Below, piece by piece: positions 1 through 8,975 of a stretch of 23,783 nt of DNA. Source of the stretch: SMXL01 sp036985715 (GTDB lineage: Bacteria > Bacteroidota > Rhodothermia > Rhodothermales > UBA10348); the NCBI GenBank assembly GCA_036985715.1, contig BTQE01000043.1, positions 1 through 23,783 on the forward strand. The letters are read 5' to 3'. Each line of letters begins with the position of its first letter. Position 1 is the stretch's first letter. The notes beneath the pieces were generated by a model. It was not told the DNA's origin, made no database searches, and was given only the letters and a program-made list of their open reading frames with translations. The position numbers were made by a program, and so were the translations under genes.

Positions 1-2
1 AG

Positions 3-467
3 GAAGCCGCAAGTGGATGGACACAGTATGCCTTCGTCGCCTATCCGAAAGCGGACGCCGTGGCTGTCGAGATGCGCCTGCGCTATTACCACGGATTCGA
101 CGGCGTTACCTACTGGGATGACGTGTTCATCGCGCCGCTGGGTGGCAGCGCACTGTTCGTGGCGATCGAAGAAGAAAAGCTTGTCGGCGGAGAGCTTCCG
201 GAGACGTTCCAGCTCCTTCAGAACTATCCCAATCCGTTCAATCCGTCGACTACGATCGCCTTCGACCTTGAAAACACCAGCCGTGTCACGCTGGAGGTCT
301 ACAATGTCCTCGGCCAACGGGTAGCCACGCTCGTCCAGGGAGCGAGTATGAACCCTGGCCGTCACATGGTCACTTTCGACGCGTCCGCTCTTACGAGTGG
401 TGTATATCTGTACGCGCTCAAGGCCGACGGTCGTATGGTAGCACGACGGATGGTGCTGCTCAAGTAA
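3..467 (+). CDS. C-terminal part of a T9SS-secreted protein with a jelly-roll end (5' truncated)
   Basis: The frame is open from the window edge to a TAA at 465-467 and no start is visible, so only the last 154 residues are present. The first 50 or so residues include YWDDVFIAPLGG, which resembles the final strand of CBM4/9-type carbohydrate-binding jelly rolls. The C-terminal region carries the classic T9SS type A sorting domain: LPETFQLLQNYPNPFNPSTT, then a VYNVLGQRV strand, a SGVYLYAL strand and a basic end (RRMVLLK). In the Bacteroidota such domains direct outer-membrane translocation and surface attachment or release. The full protein is therefore probably a large extracellular, possibly glycan-active, protein. 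Its catalytic part lies outside the window. It lies 75 bp upstream of the receptor gene on the same strand and may belong to the same locus, although a strong hairpin separates them. Confidence 0.85.
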   Translation, partial: EAASGWTQYAFVAYPKADAVAVEMRLRYYHGFDGVTYWDDVFIAPLGGSALFVAIEEEKLVGGELPETFQLLQNYPNPFNPSTTIAFDLENTSRVTLEVYNVLGQRVATLVQGASMNPGRHMVTFDASALTSGVYLYALKADGRMVARRMVLLK

Positions 468-483
468 GGTCCTATCGAAGTCT

Positions 484-513
484 GGGCGGCGGGACTGCCA
501 GGTCCCGCCGCCC
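484..513 (+). terminator. GC-rich perfect hairpin between the cargo gene and the receptor gene
   Basis: GGGCGGCGGGA (484-494) is perfectly complementary to TCCCGCCGCCC (503-513). The loop is 8 nt, and its outer C and G could pair to extend the 11-bp stem. The downstream ACTATTTTA is only a short T run. The position after a stop codon fits an intrinsic terminator. It could also be an intercistronic stabilising or attenuating stem, because only 29 nt separate it from the next start codon. Confidence 0.75.
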
Positions 514-542
514 GACTATTTTACGGTTCAACGATTCAACCC

Positions 543-3233
543 ATGTCGTATTCCTGCGTCCGCAAGAAGCGGTTTGCAATGATCGCACGTATAGTCACAG
601 GCCTTGCGTTCGGCCTGACTTGCCTGATGCCGGCCGTGGCACAAACCACCGGAAAGATCGCAGGCACGGTGATTGATACTGCGACCGGTGAGCCTTTGCC
701 TGGTGTCAACGTGCTCATCGCCACGACCGTTCAGGGTGGGACTACCAATCTCGACGGTTATTACTTCATCCTGAACGTGAAGCCCGGGACGTACGCGGTT
801 CAGTCGTCGTTCATCGGATTTACGACTGTGACTGTCGAAAACGTCCGCGTCCAGATAAACAAGACGACCGAGATCGATTTCGACCTTCGAGAAGAGGTGA
901 TTGAGGGTGAAGAAGTAGTGGTCGTAGCCGAGCGCCCGTTCGTTCAGCGCGATCTGACCTCATCGGCGACGTCTATCTCAGCCAGCGAGCTCGCAACGCT
1001 GCCCGTCCTGAACTTCACGGATGTCATCAATCTTCAAGCAGGCATCTCCGAAGGACACTTCCGCGGCGGCCGCGTTGGCGAAGTGTCCTACATGGTCGAT
1101 GGTGTTCCGATCAACGACGTGTTCGATCAGACATTCGCCTTCCAGATCGAGAACAACGCGATCCAGGAAGTCGAGATCATCAGTGGGACGTTCAACGCCG
1201 AGTTCGGTCAGGCGCAATCCGGGGTTGTCAACATCGTGACCAAGGACGGTGGGCAGCAGTACGAGGGCTCGTTCAGTACTTACATCGGCGACTATCTGAC
1301 GTCCGATACAGAGCTGTATCAACGCCTCGGTAGCATATCGCCGACGGATGCGTACGAATTGCAGGCGTCGCTCAGCGGACCAGTTCCGGGGGCGAGCGAT
1401 CGCCTGACCTTCTTCGCATCCGGAAGACGGGTCGTCAACGAAGGCTATCTCTACGGGCGGCGCGTAGTCGAACCCGCCGACAAGAATGCCGCTACCGGCC
1501 AGCTATTCGAAATCGATGGGCGACAGGTTTTCGTACCCGCCTTCGGAGACAGCTCTTTTTCGTCCATGAATTGGAGCGAGCAACTCACCGGACAGTTCAA
1601 GCTGACAGCACGCGTTTTCGGTCGGAACAAGCTTTCCGCAAACCTGCTGCTTCAACGCGACTCCGGGCAGAACTACGACCACCTGTTCCGCTTTAACACG
1701 GGAGGTATCCCGACTAATTTCGGTGATTCACAATCGTTGACGGCGACCTATACCCAGCTCTTCGGTTCATCGAGCTTCCTCGACGTGAAAGCGGCACTCT
1801 TCAAGAATGAGGTGACGTCCTACGTATACAAGAATCCCCTGGACCCGCGGTATCCGGACGACAACGCGCTGAGGCAACTGGGTGGCAACTTCTCGTTTTT
1901 TCGGGGAGGAGCACGTATGAACCAATTCCGGCGCGAGACGGAGACGCTTGTGGGCAGACTCGACTTCACCAGCCAGGTAAACCGACGCCACATGATCAAG
2001 AGCGGCATCGAGTTCAAGCGCCACAAGCTGTTCCTCAACGATTTCGAAGTCAAAAACAATGCGGGCACCGGTTTTGTCCCCGAAATCCCTATTTCCGGTA
2101 CTCCGGATCACGTCCTGTACAATGAACGGCCGATCGAAGCGAGCGCCTATCTGCAGGACAAGATGGAGTTCGACTTCATGGTGGTGAATGCCGGCGTACG
2201 GATTGACTATTTCGACGCGCGTAGCGAGGTGCTGGAGGATTTCGGGCGCCCGCGGACATCTCCGAGATCGCCAGCCAGAGTAAAATGGCAAATATCACCT
2301 CGCTTCGGCCTGGCCTATCCCCTATCCGATCGTGGCGTTGTCCACGTCGCGTACGGCCACTTTTTCCAGATGCCGCCCTTTCAATACCTCTTCACCAATC
2401 CGGACTACATCTTCGATCCGGAGGAGGGCCTCAACCGCGCGTTCGGATACGCCGATCTGGAGCCCCAGAGGTCCATCGCTTACGAGATCGGCCTCCAGCA
2501 GGCTTTTTCGGACATCGTCGGTGTCGAGCTGACCGTCTATTTTAAAGACATACGGAATCTGCTGGGGACCCGCCTGGAAGAGATAAAACCCGGATTCGAT
2601 GAGGCCTTTCAACTGGCGAAATACGGACGTTTTGTCAATCGCGATTACGGCCAGGTCAAAGGATTCATAGTTGCGTTTGAGAGGCGACTCTCGGCTGGAT
2701 TCGGGTTCAACGTGGATTATACTTTCCAGATTGCCGAAGGGAACGCAAGCGACGTGAGATCGGCACTCCTGGACGAGCAGGCGGGGATCGAACCGGAAAA
2801 GCAACTCGTACCGCTCGACTGGGATCGACGCCATCAGTTAAACACTACGCTCACATTCGGCAAGCCGGGTGACTGGATAGCGACGCTCGTGGGACGTCTC
2901 GGTTCGGGTCTTCCATATACGCCGTCGCTGGCCGATGAGCGAATCGGCGTCGAAAACTCGGGACGTCGCCGAGGAACAGCCATATTCGATTTGTTTGCCA
3001 GGAAAAGCCTGAACATTCGCGGTACCGAAGTCTCCCTGTTCACACGCGTGTTTAATGTGTTCGACAGACGAAACGAGATCCAGGTCTATACGGACACAGG
3101 TCGCGCCTTCCCGAACCTGCAATTCCTGCCGGGCGAAGCCCAGGGGCTCAACACCAAAGAGGAGTTCCTTGAGCGGCCGAACTTTTTCTCACCACCGAGG
3201 CAGGTGACAATCGGCCTCTCATTCAGCTTTTAA
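543..3233 (+). CDS. TonB-dependent outer-membrane receptor with N-terminal carboxypeptidase-regulatory-like domain
   Basis: This 896-aa protein is a probable outer-membrane beta-barrel that imports a ligand using TonB energy. A signal peptide precedes a cleavage site near AVA-Q34. An internal ATG at 579 (residue 13) also leaves a good signal peptide, so the start is not certain. Residues about 37-113 form a CarboxypepD_reg-like beta-sandwich (GTVIDTATGEPLPGVNV, NLDGYYFILNVKPGTYAV). Residues about 130-235 are the plug domain (VSYMVDGVPINDV, FNAEFGQAQSGVVNIVTKDG). The rest is the barrel, ending in an aromatic terminal strand (GLSFSF). This is SusC-like in layout, but no SusD follows. The gene starts 29 nt after a hairpin and is followed after 15 bp by the T9SS-type surface protein. 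By context the ligand is probably an oligosaccharide; that is inference. Confidence 0.93.
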   Translation: MSYSCVRKKRFAMIARIVTGLAFGLTCLMPAVAQTTGKIAGTVIDTATGEPLPGVNVLIATTVQGGTTNLDGYYFILNVKPGTYAVQSSFIGFTTVTVENVRVQINKTTEIDFDLREEVIEGEEVVVVAERPFVQRDLTSSATSISASELATLPVLNFTDVINLQAGISEGHFRGGRVGEVSYMVDGVPINDVFDQTFAFQIENNAIQEVEIISGTFNAEFGQAQSGVVNIVTKDGGQQYEGSFSTYIGDYLTSDTELYQRLGSISPTDAYELQASLSGPVPGASDRLTFFASGRRVVNEGYLYGRRVVEPADKNAATGQLFEIDGRQVFVPAFGDSSFSSMNWSEQLTGQFKLTARVFGRNKLSANLLLQRDSGQNYDHLFRFNTGGIPTNFGDSQSLTATYTQLFGSSSFLDVKAALFKNEVTSYVYKNPLDPRYPDDNALRQLGGNFSFFRGGARMNQFRRETETLVGRLDFTSQVNRRHMIKSGIEFKRHKLFLNDFEVKNNAGTGFVPEIPISGTPDHVLYNERPIEASAYLQDKMEFDFMVVNAGVRIDYFDARSEVLEDFGRPRTSPRSPARVKWQISPRFGLAYPLSDRGVVHVAYGHFFQMPPFQYLFTNPDYIFDPEEGLNRAFGYADLEPQRSIAYEIGLQQAFSDIVGVELTVYFKDIRNLLGTRLEEIKPGFDEAFQLAKYGRFVNRDYGQVKGFIVAFERRLSAGFGFNVDYTFQIAEGNASDVRSALLDEQAGIEPEKQLVPLDWDRRHQLNTTLTFGKPGDWIATLVGRLGSGLPYTPSLADERIGVENSGRRRGTAIFDLFARKSLNIRGTEVSLFTRVFNVFDRRNEIQVYTDTGRAFPNLQFLPGEAQGLNTKEEFLERPNFFSPPRQVTIGLSFSF

Positions 3234-3248
3234 ATCCGCTACCTGGTC

Positions 3249-6200
3249 ATGATACGAATCGTTATAGTCTTGATCGGATTGGCCATTCTGTCGTCGCCGA
3301 GCAACGCGCAGCGCATCCCGGATCCCAACCAGGGTAATACGAGATTGACGCAGTGGGGAGTCCTTGATGGCAACAGGGTACGGACGCTCTTCGCCAACCA
3401 CGGCGAAATCGCCCGCTGGCCAGATCAGCCGTCCGGGGAGTGGCCGAAGGGCAGCGGTCACTCGTACATAGACGGGATTGCGTTCATTGTCTCGGTTCGC
3501 ACGCTCGATGCAGAAGGGCGTGTTATTAAGCCCATGAGCACGAACTATCGCGAATTCATCGACCGCGATCCGGTGTCGAAAGAGCCGTGGGGTTGGGCAC
3601 CCGTTCCAGGTTACTCGAATCCGCGTCAGGAATCACCCGCCCGTAGCGATGATCCGGCCACCTGGCCCTCCGATTGGCCGGACCGACCGATTAACTGGGC
3701 CGGCCAGTGGAATGGCTTCTTCGGCAGGGGCGTGCAGAACGCAGATGTCGAATCCTACTTTATTTTCGACGACAGTCCCGACCGCGAATGGACCCAGGAG
3801 CCAAACCGATTTTTTCCGTGTTCCGGCGATACTTCCAGAGGCGGCCTTGGCCTGGAGGTGTCGACGCGCGCCTTCCAATGGAGCCATCCCCTTGCGCAGG
3901 ACGTCATTTTCTGGCTCTACGAGATAACCAATGAGTGTGATGTTGACTACGAGGATGTTTATTTCTCGCAGTACATAGATTGGGGTACGGGCGGAACGGA
4001 TGACTCGGGTGACGACGAAGGCGCCTACAACACGAAGCTGGACCTCGCATTTGCATGGGACTTCGACGGCATCGGGACGCCGGGAATGTGGGGACCAGTT
4101 GGCACGGCCGGGTACGCCTTCCTGGAGTCGCCGGGCAACCACACGGACATCGTCGACAATGACGAGGATGGCATCACGAACGAACGGCGTAACAGCGGGC
4201 CGGGTCAATTAATTGTGGGCCAGGATGCGATTCGGGCCTACGTGGCATCGAATTATAACGTGGTCAACTTCGAGTCTTTCTACAGGGGTCTCGAGGAGCG
4301 GCCGGCTTTCCTTGACGGTCGCTGGTGGACCGGCGACGAGGAGATGGACTGGCTTGGGTTTCAGGATCTGAACGAAAGCGGAGAATGGGACGCGGAAGAA
4401 CCGCTCCGTGACGATGTTGGAGAAGACGGCCTCTCTCCAACCTCACCCAACTATCCAGGCCGCGACATGGGTGAAGGCGACGGTGTCCCGACCGCAGGTG
4501 AGCCGAATTTCGATGCGCTCGACAAGGACGAGTCCGACCAGATCGGTCTTACGGGGTTTTCAATATTCAACGTGCACGACTACGAACTGATTGACGACGC
4601 CGAGACTTTCAACGTGCTCTCTAGGGCCCTTCCGCCATTGGAAGATATCGTGTTGGAAGGGGGCAGAAACCTTGGGATGTTCTTCTCGTCCGGACCCTTC
4701 CCCCTGGCCGCCGGCCAGACCGAGCGCTTCTCGATGGCTCTCATTTTTGCTGACAAGGATTTCACCGATCCGACGGAGATCGAGAATTCGTCGCTGGCCA
4801 GAAAGAAGGAGACGGTCCAACAGATCTACAACGCCGACTACCGGTTCGCGCGTCCACCGAACAAACCACAGCTTACAGCGGCTGCGGGAGACGGTCAGGT
4901 TACACTGCTGTGGGACGATCTCGCTGAGAAGTCGTTCGACCCGTTTCTGAGAGAATTCGACTTCGAAGGTTATCTCGTTTTCCGTTCTACGGAGCCCAAT
5001 TTCGAAGAGAACCTGACCATCACCGACGCTTTCGGGAACCGAATCTTTCAGAAGCCAATCGCACAGTTCGACCTGAACAATGGATTGCGTGGTCCTCACC
5101 CCGTTGCCGTAAACGGCGTGCAATTCAACATCGGCACCGATAGCGGGCTAAGGCACAGCTTCATCGATCGCGATGTCGTCAACGGTCAGACCTATTACTA
5201 CGCGATCGTCGCCTACGACCGGGGATTTCTTTCCAGGAACCCGGACGGTACCGTTGCTACCAATCCGGATGGTTCGACACGCGGCCTTTCGCCGAGCCTG
5301 ACGACGGCAATCATCAAGAACGACGTGGCCGGTAATATCGTCGAGGACGTCAATACGGCGGTCATGACGCCGAGGGCTCCCGCTGCAGGATACATTCCAC
5401 CGGAACTCGAGATGCTGGAACTCAGCACGATCGGCACCGGGTCGGTAGCTATCGATATCGCATCACCTGCCTCCATTCAGCAACAGGCGTCATACGAACT
5501 GGCGTTCACCAATCCGTCAGTGTGGCAGAACGCGGCCAATGTCGAGTACCGGTTGACCAACATCACTACCGGCTCCATCGTTGAGGAGGGCATCGTCACA
5601 AACGGACGGAGGGAAATTCCTCCACTCGAGGGGTTCCTCATCGACATCCGCTCGGATACGGATGTTGCCGTAATCGACACGACCGTCCGGTACGTCGGCG
5701 AGGCGGGTACATTCTTGCCTGCAGTCCGCGCGGCCTCCACCAGCCCGGCCGTGGCGTCCCGATACGTTCCGCTTCCGGCCGATTTCGAAATTCACTTTAC
5801 CGACGCGGTTGCCGATACGTCGCTTCGCCTCGCATTCGGCATGCTCGAGATACCGGTCCCGTTCTTCATCGAAAACCTGACAACCGGGCGGCGCCAACCC
5901 TTCGTGATCCTGGAAGATATCAATGAACTTCGAGACGGCTCATATGACCACGGAGAACTGATAGTCATCGTCTCCGGTGAGACGCCCGACAGCGAACCCC
6001 TTTTCGCGGGGGGCGCCTGGCGATCTAACTGGACCATCCGTCTGATTCCACCCGATCCTCAACTCGAACCGGATACTCCGATCATCCCGCCCGCCCCGGG
6101 AACGTCGCTTCGATTCCGAACGAGCAAGCCATTTCAGACAGGCGACATCGTAACCTTTGCACTTCAGCCGGCTTCATTCTCCAAAGAAAAGGCTATCATC

Positions 6201-6518
6201 GATATGGACGAGATCTTCGTGGTCCCGAACCCATATGTCGCCACCAGCACGTTCGAACCCTCGAATGCTTTCCGTGCCGGCCGCGGTGAGCGGCGTCTCT
6301 TTTTTATGAATTTGCCATCCGAGGCCACGGTCCGCATCTACACGATCACAGGACAGCTGGTACAGACACTCTACCACAATTCTACGCGTGACGACGGACA
6401 ACTCGCATGGGATTTGGTAACCAAAGATGGCATGAACATCGCCTACGGCATCTATCTGTACCACGTCGAGGCGCCCGGCATCGGTGAGCGCGTAGGGCGA
6501 TTCGCCGTCATCAAATAA
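3249..6518 (+). CDS. Large T9SS-type surface protein with EF-hand-like loops and a fibronectin III-like domain
   Basis: This 1089-aa protein has a short signal peptide (cleavage near SNA-Q21) and no catalytic family that I recognise. The N-terminal half is rich in Trp, Asp and Gly and contains acidic loops. One is DNDEDGITNE at residues 303-312. Another is DLNESGEWDAEE at 373-384, which matches the 12-residue EF-hand pattern with acceptors at positions 1, 3, 5, 7, 9 and 12. Residues about 535-660 look fibronectin type III-like (GDGQVTLLWDD, EGYLVFRSTEPNF, QTYYYAIVAYDRGF). The end, from about residue 992 (VVPNPYVATSTF) to RVGRFAVIK, is a T9SS type A sorting-like domain with VRIYTITGQLVQTL and YGIYLYHVEAP strands. 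It sits between the receptor and a PorV-like gene. I infer a surface-attached partner of the receptor, possibly for calcium-dependent glycan capture; the binding function is unproven. Confidence 0.82.
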   Translation: MIRIVIVLIGLAILSSPSNAQRIPDPNQGNTRLTQWGVLDGNRVRTLFANHGEIARWPDQPSGEWPKGSGHSYIDGIAFIVSVRTLDAEGRVIKPMSTNYREFIDRDPVSKEPWGWAPVPGYSNPRQESPARSDDPATWPSDWPDRPINWAGQWNGFFGRGVQNADVESYFIFDDSPDREWTQEPNRFFPCSGDTSRGGLGLEVSTRAFQWSHPLAQDVIFWLYEITNECDVDYEDVYFSQYIDWGTGGTDDSGDDEGAYNTKLDLAFAWDFDGIGTPGMWGPVGTAGYAFLESPGNHTDIVDNDEDGITNERRNSGPGQLIVGQDAIRAYVASNYNVVNFESFYRGLEERPAFLDGRWWTGDEEMDWLGFQDLNESGEWDAEEPLRDDVGEDGLSPTSPNYPGRDMGEGDGVPTAGEPNFDALDKDESDQIGLTGFSIFNVHDYELIDDAETFNVLSRALPPLEDIVLEGGRNLGMFFSSGPFPLAAGQTERFSMALIFADKDFTDPTEIENSSLARKKETVQQIYNADYRFARPPNKPQLTAAAGDGQVTLLWDDLAEKSFDPFLREFDFEGYLVFRSTEPNFEENLTITDAFGNRIFQKPIAQFDLNNGLRGPHPVAVNGVQFNIGTDSGLRHSFIDRDVVNGQTYYYAIVAYDRGFLSRNPDGTVATNPDGSTRGLSPSLTTAIIKNDVAGNIVEDVNTAVMTPRAPAAGYIPPELEMLELSTIGTGSVAIDIASPASIQQQASYELAFTNPSVWQNAANVEYRLTNITTGSIVEEGIVTNGRREIPPLEGFLIDIRSDTDVAVIDTTVRYVGEAGTFLPAVRAASTSPAVASRYVPLPADFEIHFTDAVADTSLRLAFGMLEIPVPFFIENLTTGRRQPFVILEDINELRDGSYDHGELIVIVSGETPDSEPLFAGGAWRSNWTIRLIPPDPQLEPDTPIIPPAPGTSLRFRTSKPFQTGDIVTFALQPASFSKEKAIIDMDEIFVVPNPYVATSTFEPSNAFRAGRGERRLFFMNLPSEATVRIYTITGQLVQTLYHNSTRDDGQLAWDLVTKDGMNIAYGIYLYHVEAPGIGERVGRFAVIK

Positions 6519-6569
6519 GCTGCCCCTCATGACACCGGTTGCAAACCACTCCAATTCTCCCAGATAAAC

Positions 6570-7616
6570 ATGAGACACGTAGCAAGCAAGAGACGACAAG
6601 CGCTGATGGTGCTCGCTGCCGCTGTGGCCATGGGCACGCCCATGAACGGCCACGGCCAGAACGTCTCGAAAGTCGGTACTACGGCCGGGGAATTTCTCCA
6701 GATAGGTGTCGGTCCGCGCGCGCTGGCGCAAGGTGGGGCCTTTGTTGCGGCTGCCAACGACGTGTCTGCGCTCTACTGGAACCCTGCCGGACTTGCGGCC
6801 ATAGACGGCAACGAGGTATTCGTCACGCACAGCGAGTGGCTGGCCGATATTAATTTCGACTATATCGGAGTCGGCTTGAACATGGGAGAAATGGGTTCAC
6901 TGGGCATCGCTCTGACTATGTTGAGCGTTCCGGAGATGTTGGTGCGAACCGAGGACAGACAGGACGGAACCGGAGAAACGTTCGACGCCGCTGACCTGGC
7001 CCTGGCAATTTCCTACAGCCGTAGCGTAACGGACCGTTTCTCTGTGGGCGCGACAGTCAAATATATCACTCAGCGCATCTGGCATTCAACGGCGACCGGC
7101 TTCGCGATCGACCTGGGAACGCGGTTCCGAACAGATTTCTTTGGCGACCTTACGATTGGAGCGGCCATCTTCAACTTTGGAACAAACATGCGCATGAGTG
7201 GACGGGACGTTCGCACGTTCGTCGACCCGGATCCGCGACAACTCGGCAATAACAACCGCGTTCCGGTCAACTTTGAGTTGGACGCCGTCAGCCTACCGCT
7301 CAACTTCCAATTCGGAATTACGAGCCGTCCGCTTAATACGCGCTTTCATCAGCTTACCTTAAGCGTCGATGCACTGCACCCGAGTTCGAACAACGAAAGC
7401 GTCAACCTCGGTGTCGAATACGGCTACCAGCGCTTCGTCTTCCTCCGTGCAGGGTATCAGTCACTCTTTCTCGGAGACCGCGAAGGCGGTCTCTCTGGAG
7501 GGCTGGGAATTCATCAGTCTTTGTTCGACGGATCCACCGCAAAACTGGATTATGCCTATCGTACGGCCGGACGCCTGGGCGGGATTCACGTAGTCGGATT
7601 GGCGTTGACGTTTTGA
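6570..7616 (+). CDS. PorV/PorQ-family outer-membrane protein
   Basis: This is a 348-aa FadL-like beta-barrel of the PorV/PorQ family. After a signal peptide (cleavage near GHG-Q30) comes the family N-terminal signature FLQIGVGPRALAQGGAFVAA, followed by NDVSALYWNPAGLA. Alternating strands follow up to an aromatic end (VVGLALTF). In the T9SS, PorV carries cargo from the translocon to the attachment complex. Paralogues often sit next to individual cargo genes. Here the gene directly follows the 1089-aa T9SS-type protein (51-bp gap), so a dedicated role in exporting or anchoring that product is a reasonable inference. The ATG at 6570 leaves a basic n-region (RHVASKRR) suited to a signal peptide. 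A general outer-membrane transport role cannot be excluded. Confidence 0.85.
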   Translation: MRHVASKRRQALMVLAAAVAMGTPMNGHGQNVSKVGTTAGEFLQIGVGPRALAQGGAFVAAANDVSALYWNPAGLAAIDGNEVFVTHSEWLADINFDYIGVGLNMGEMGSLGIALTMLSVPEMLVRTEDRQDGTGETFDAADLALAISYSRSVTDRFSVGATVKYITQRIWHSTATGFAIDLGTRFRTDFFGDLTIGAAIFNFGTNMRMSGRDVRTFVDPDPRQLGNNNRVPVNFELDAVSLPLNFQFGITSRPLNTRFHQLTLSVDALHPSSNNESVNLGVEYGYQRFVFLRAGYQSLFLGDREGGLSGGLGIHQSLFDGSTAKLDYAYRTAGRLGGIHVVGLALTF

Positions 7617-7664
7617 TGGCCGCATTGCACGTCGCTTTCATGAGATCGCTCGAGAGGTCGAGGC

Positions 7665-8975
7665 ATGTACTATTCTGGCAGGATCATTCTACTATTGCTC
7701 GTTTCCACATTTACTTTTTCGGGATGCGGTAAGAGAAGTGATCGGGTTACAATGGAAGATGGGACGGTTCGCCTCACGTACTGGTCAGCCCAGAATCCGC
7801 AGGAACGGCTACTCGCATCAAGACTCGTCGACGCGTGGAACACACAGAACCCTGATATTCAGGTGACTGTTCAACCTCTTCCTGCCGGGCAATCGAGCGA
7901 AGAGGTCCTGCTGGCGGCTGTGGCCGCAGGCACGACTCCAGATATCTGTTCCAATGTCTGGCCAGGAGTCGTCAGCGACTTCATCCGTGCCGGGGGTGTC
8001 CTGTCACTGGATACGTTCACTGACTTCGATTCACTACTGCAGAGCCGCATCCCGTCTGAGTTACGCGAAAGGTTTCGCGCGGCCGACGGGCACTTTTATC
8101 AGATTCCATGGAAGTCGAATCCGATCATGATGCAGTACAACGTTCGCCTCTTTCGTGAGGCCGGATTTGAGTTGCCACCCCGAACGTATGGTGAATTCAT
8201 TGCAGCCGCGGAACGCATCGCCAAAGATCTGAATGGCGATGGACGGTTTGATCGTTGGATCGGGTATCGCAATATCCAGCCGATCTGGCACGAGCGTTTC
8301 TTTGACTACTATTCCTTCTATCTGGGCGCCACCCACGGCGCATCACTTTTCGAACGAGGCGAAATGAGGATTGACACGTCTGCATCCAACGGAGTCTTCG
8401 CGTTTTTCGGTGAGCTTTACCGCCGTGGATTCTTCCCGAAGACAAAGTTTCAGGGCAATGCTTTCGTATCAGAGCAGATAGCCACGGAGTTTGTGGGACC
8501 GTGGAATATCGCTTGGCTCGAGAAAAATGCTCCACCCGACCTGGAATTTGCGTACGCGCCGCTGCCCGTACCGGACGACCTCTCGGGTCGGGTGCACACG
8601 TACGGGGACTACAAGAATATCGCCATCTTTTCGAACACGGCTCACCCCGACGAAGTCTGGCAGTTCGCCAAGTTTCTCGTCTCGAAGGAGGCCGATCTGC
8701 TTCTGCTTGAGTTGGCGACGCAGATTCCGATTCGCCAGAATCTTACGAGCGATTCGTTATTTACCGACTTTTTCGTGCGCAATCCCAAACTCAGACCGTT
8801 CGCGGAACAGGTCATAGAGACAGGTGGCGTCGAGAACGTAGAGGGATTCGCAGAGCTACTCGACGCCATCGCCCAACAGTTCGAAGCAACAGCTGTCTAC
8901 GGCGTTCGGTCGCCCGCCGAAGCTACGCGCCAGGCCATCGAACGGATTCGCGTTATCCAGGCCTGGAACTTGTGA
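7665..8975 (+). CDS. ABC transporter sugar-binding lipoprotein (family 1 extracellular solute-binding protein)
   Basis: This 436-aa lipoprotein has a hydrophobic signal and a lipobox ending in FSGC, so Cys21 would be acylated. The mature part begins with a typical MalE/UgpB-type strand (VRLTYWSAQNPQE) and contains the VLLAAVAAGTTPDI motif. It also has a GPWNIAWLEKN segment and a TAHPDEVWQFAKFLVSKEA segment, all characteristic of cluster B sugar-binding proteins. Residues 188-196 read DLNGDGRFD, an EF-hand-like loop that probably binds calcium, as described for alginate-binding AlgQ-type proteins. The start at 7665 is preceded by AGAGGTCGAGG, an adequate ribosome-binding site. The two permease genes follow at once, the first overlapping this stop codon. 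The ligand is presumably an oligosaccharide released by the surface system. Confidence 0.94.
   Translation: MYYSGRIILLLLVSTFTFSGCGKRSDRVTMEDGTVRLTYWSAQNPQERLLASRLVDAWNTQNPDIQVTVQPLPAGQSSEEVLLAAVAAGTTPDICSNVWPGVVSDFIRAGGVLSLDTFTDFDSLLQSRIPSELRERFRAADGHFYQIPWKSNPIMMQYNVRLFREAGFELPPRTYGEFIAAAERIAKDLNGDGRFDRWIGYRNIQPIWHERFFDYYSFYLGATHGASLFERGEMRIDTSASNGVFAFFGELYRRGFFPKTKFQGNAFVSEQIATEFVGPWNIAWLEKNAPPDLEFAYAPLPVPDDLSGRVHTYGDYKNIAIFSNTAHPDEVWQFAKFLVSKEADLLLLELATQIPIRQNLTSDSLFTDFFVRNPKLRPFAEQVIETGGVENVEGFAELLDAIAQQFEATAVYGVRSPAEATRQAIERIRVIQAWNL

Noticed and set aside
6174..6830. 218-aa open frame on the minus strand across the end of the 1089-aa gene and the start of the PorV-like gene
   Set aside because: It is antisense to two clear protein families and shows no motif or plausible start context.
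7644..7659. Imperfect dyad GATCGCTC-GAGAGGTC upstream of the sugar-binding protein gene, considered as a repressor operator
   Set aside because: Only 6 of 8 positions per half match, and it overlaps the ribosome-binding sequence of the gene inside a continuous operon.
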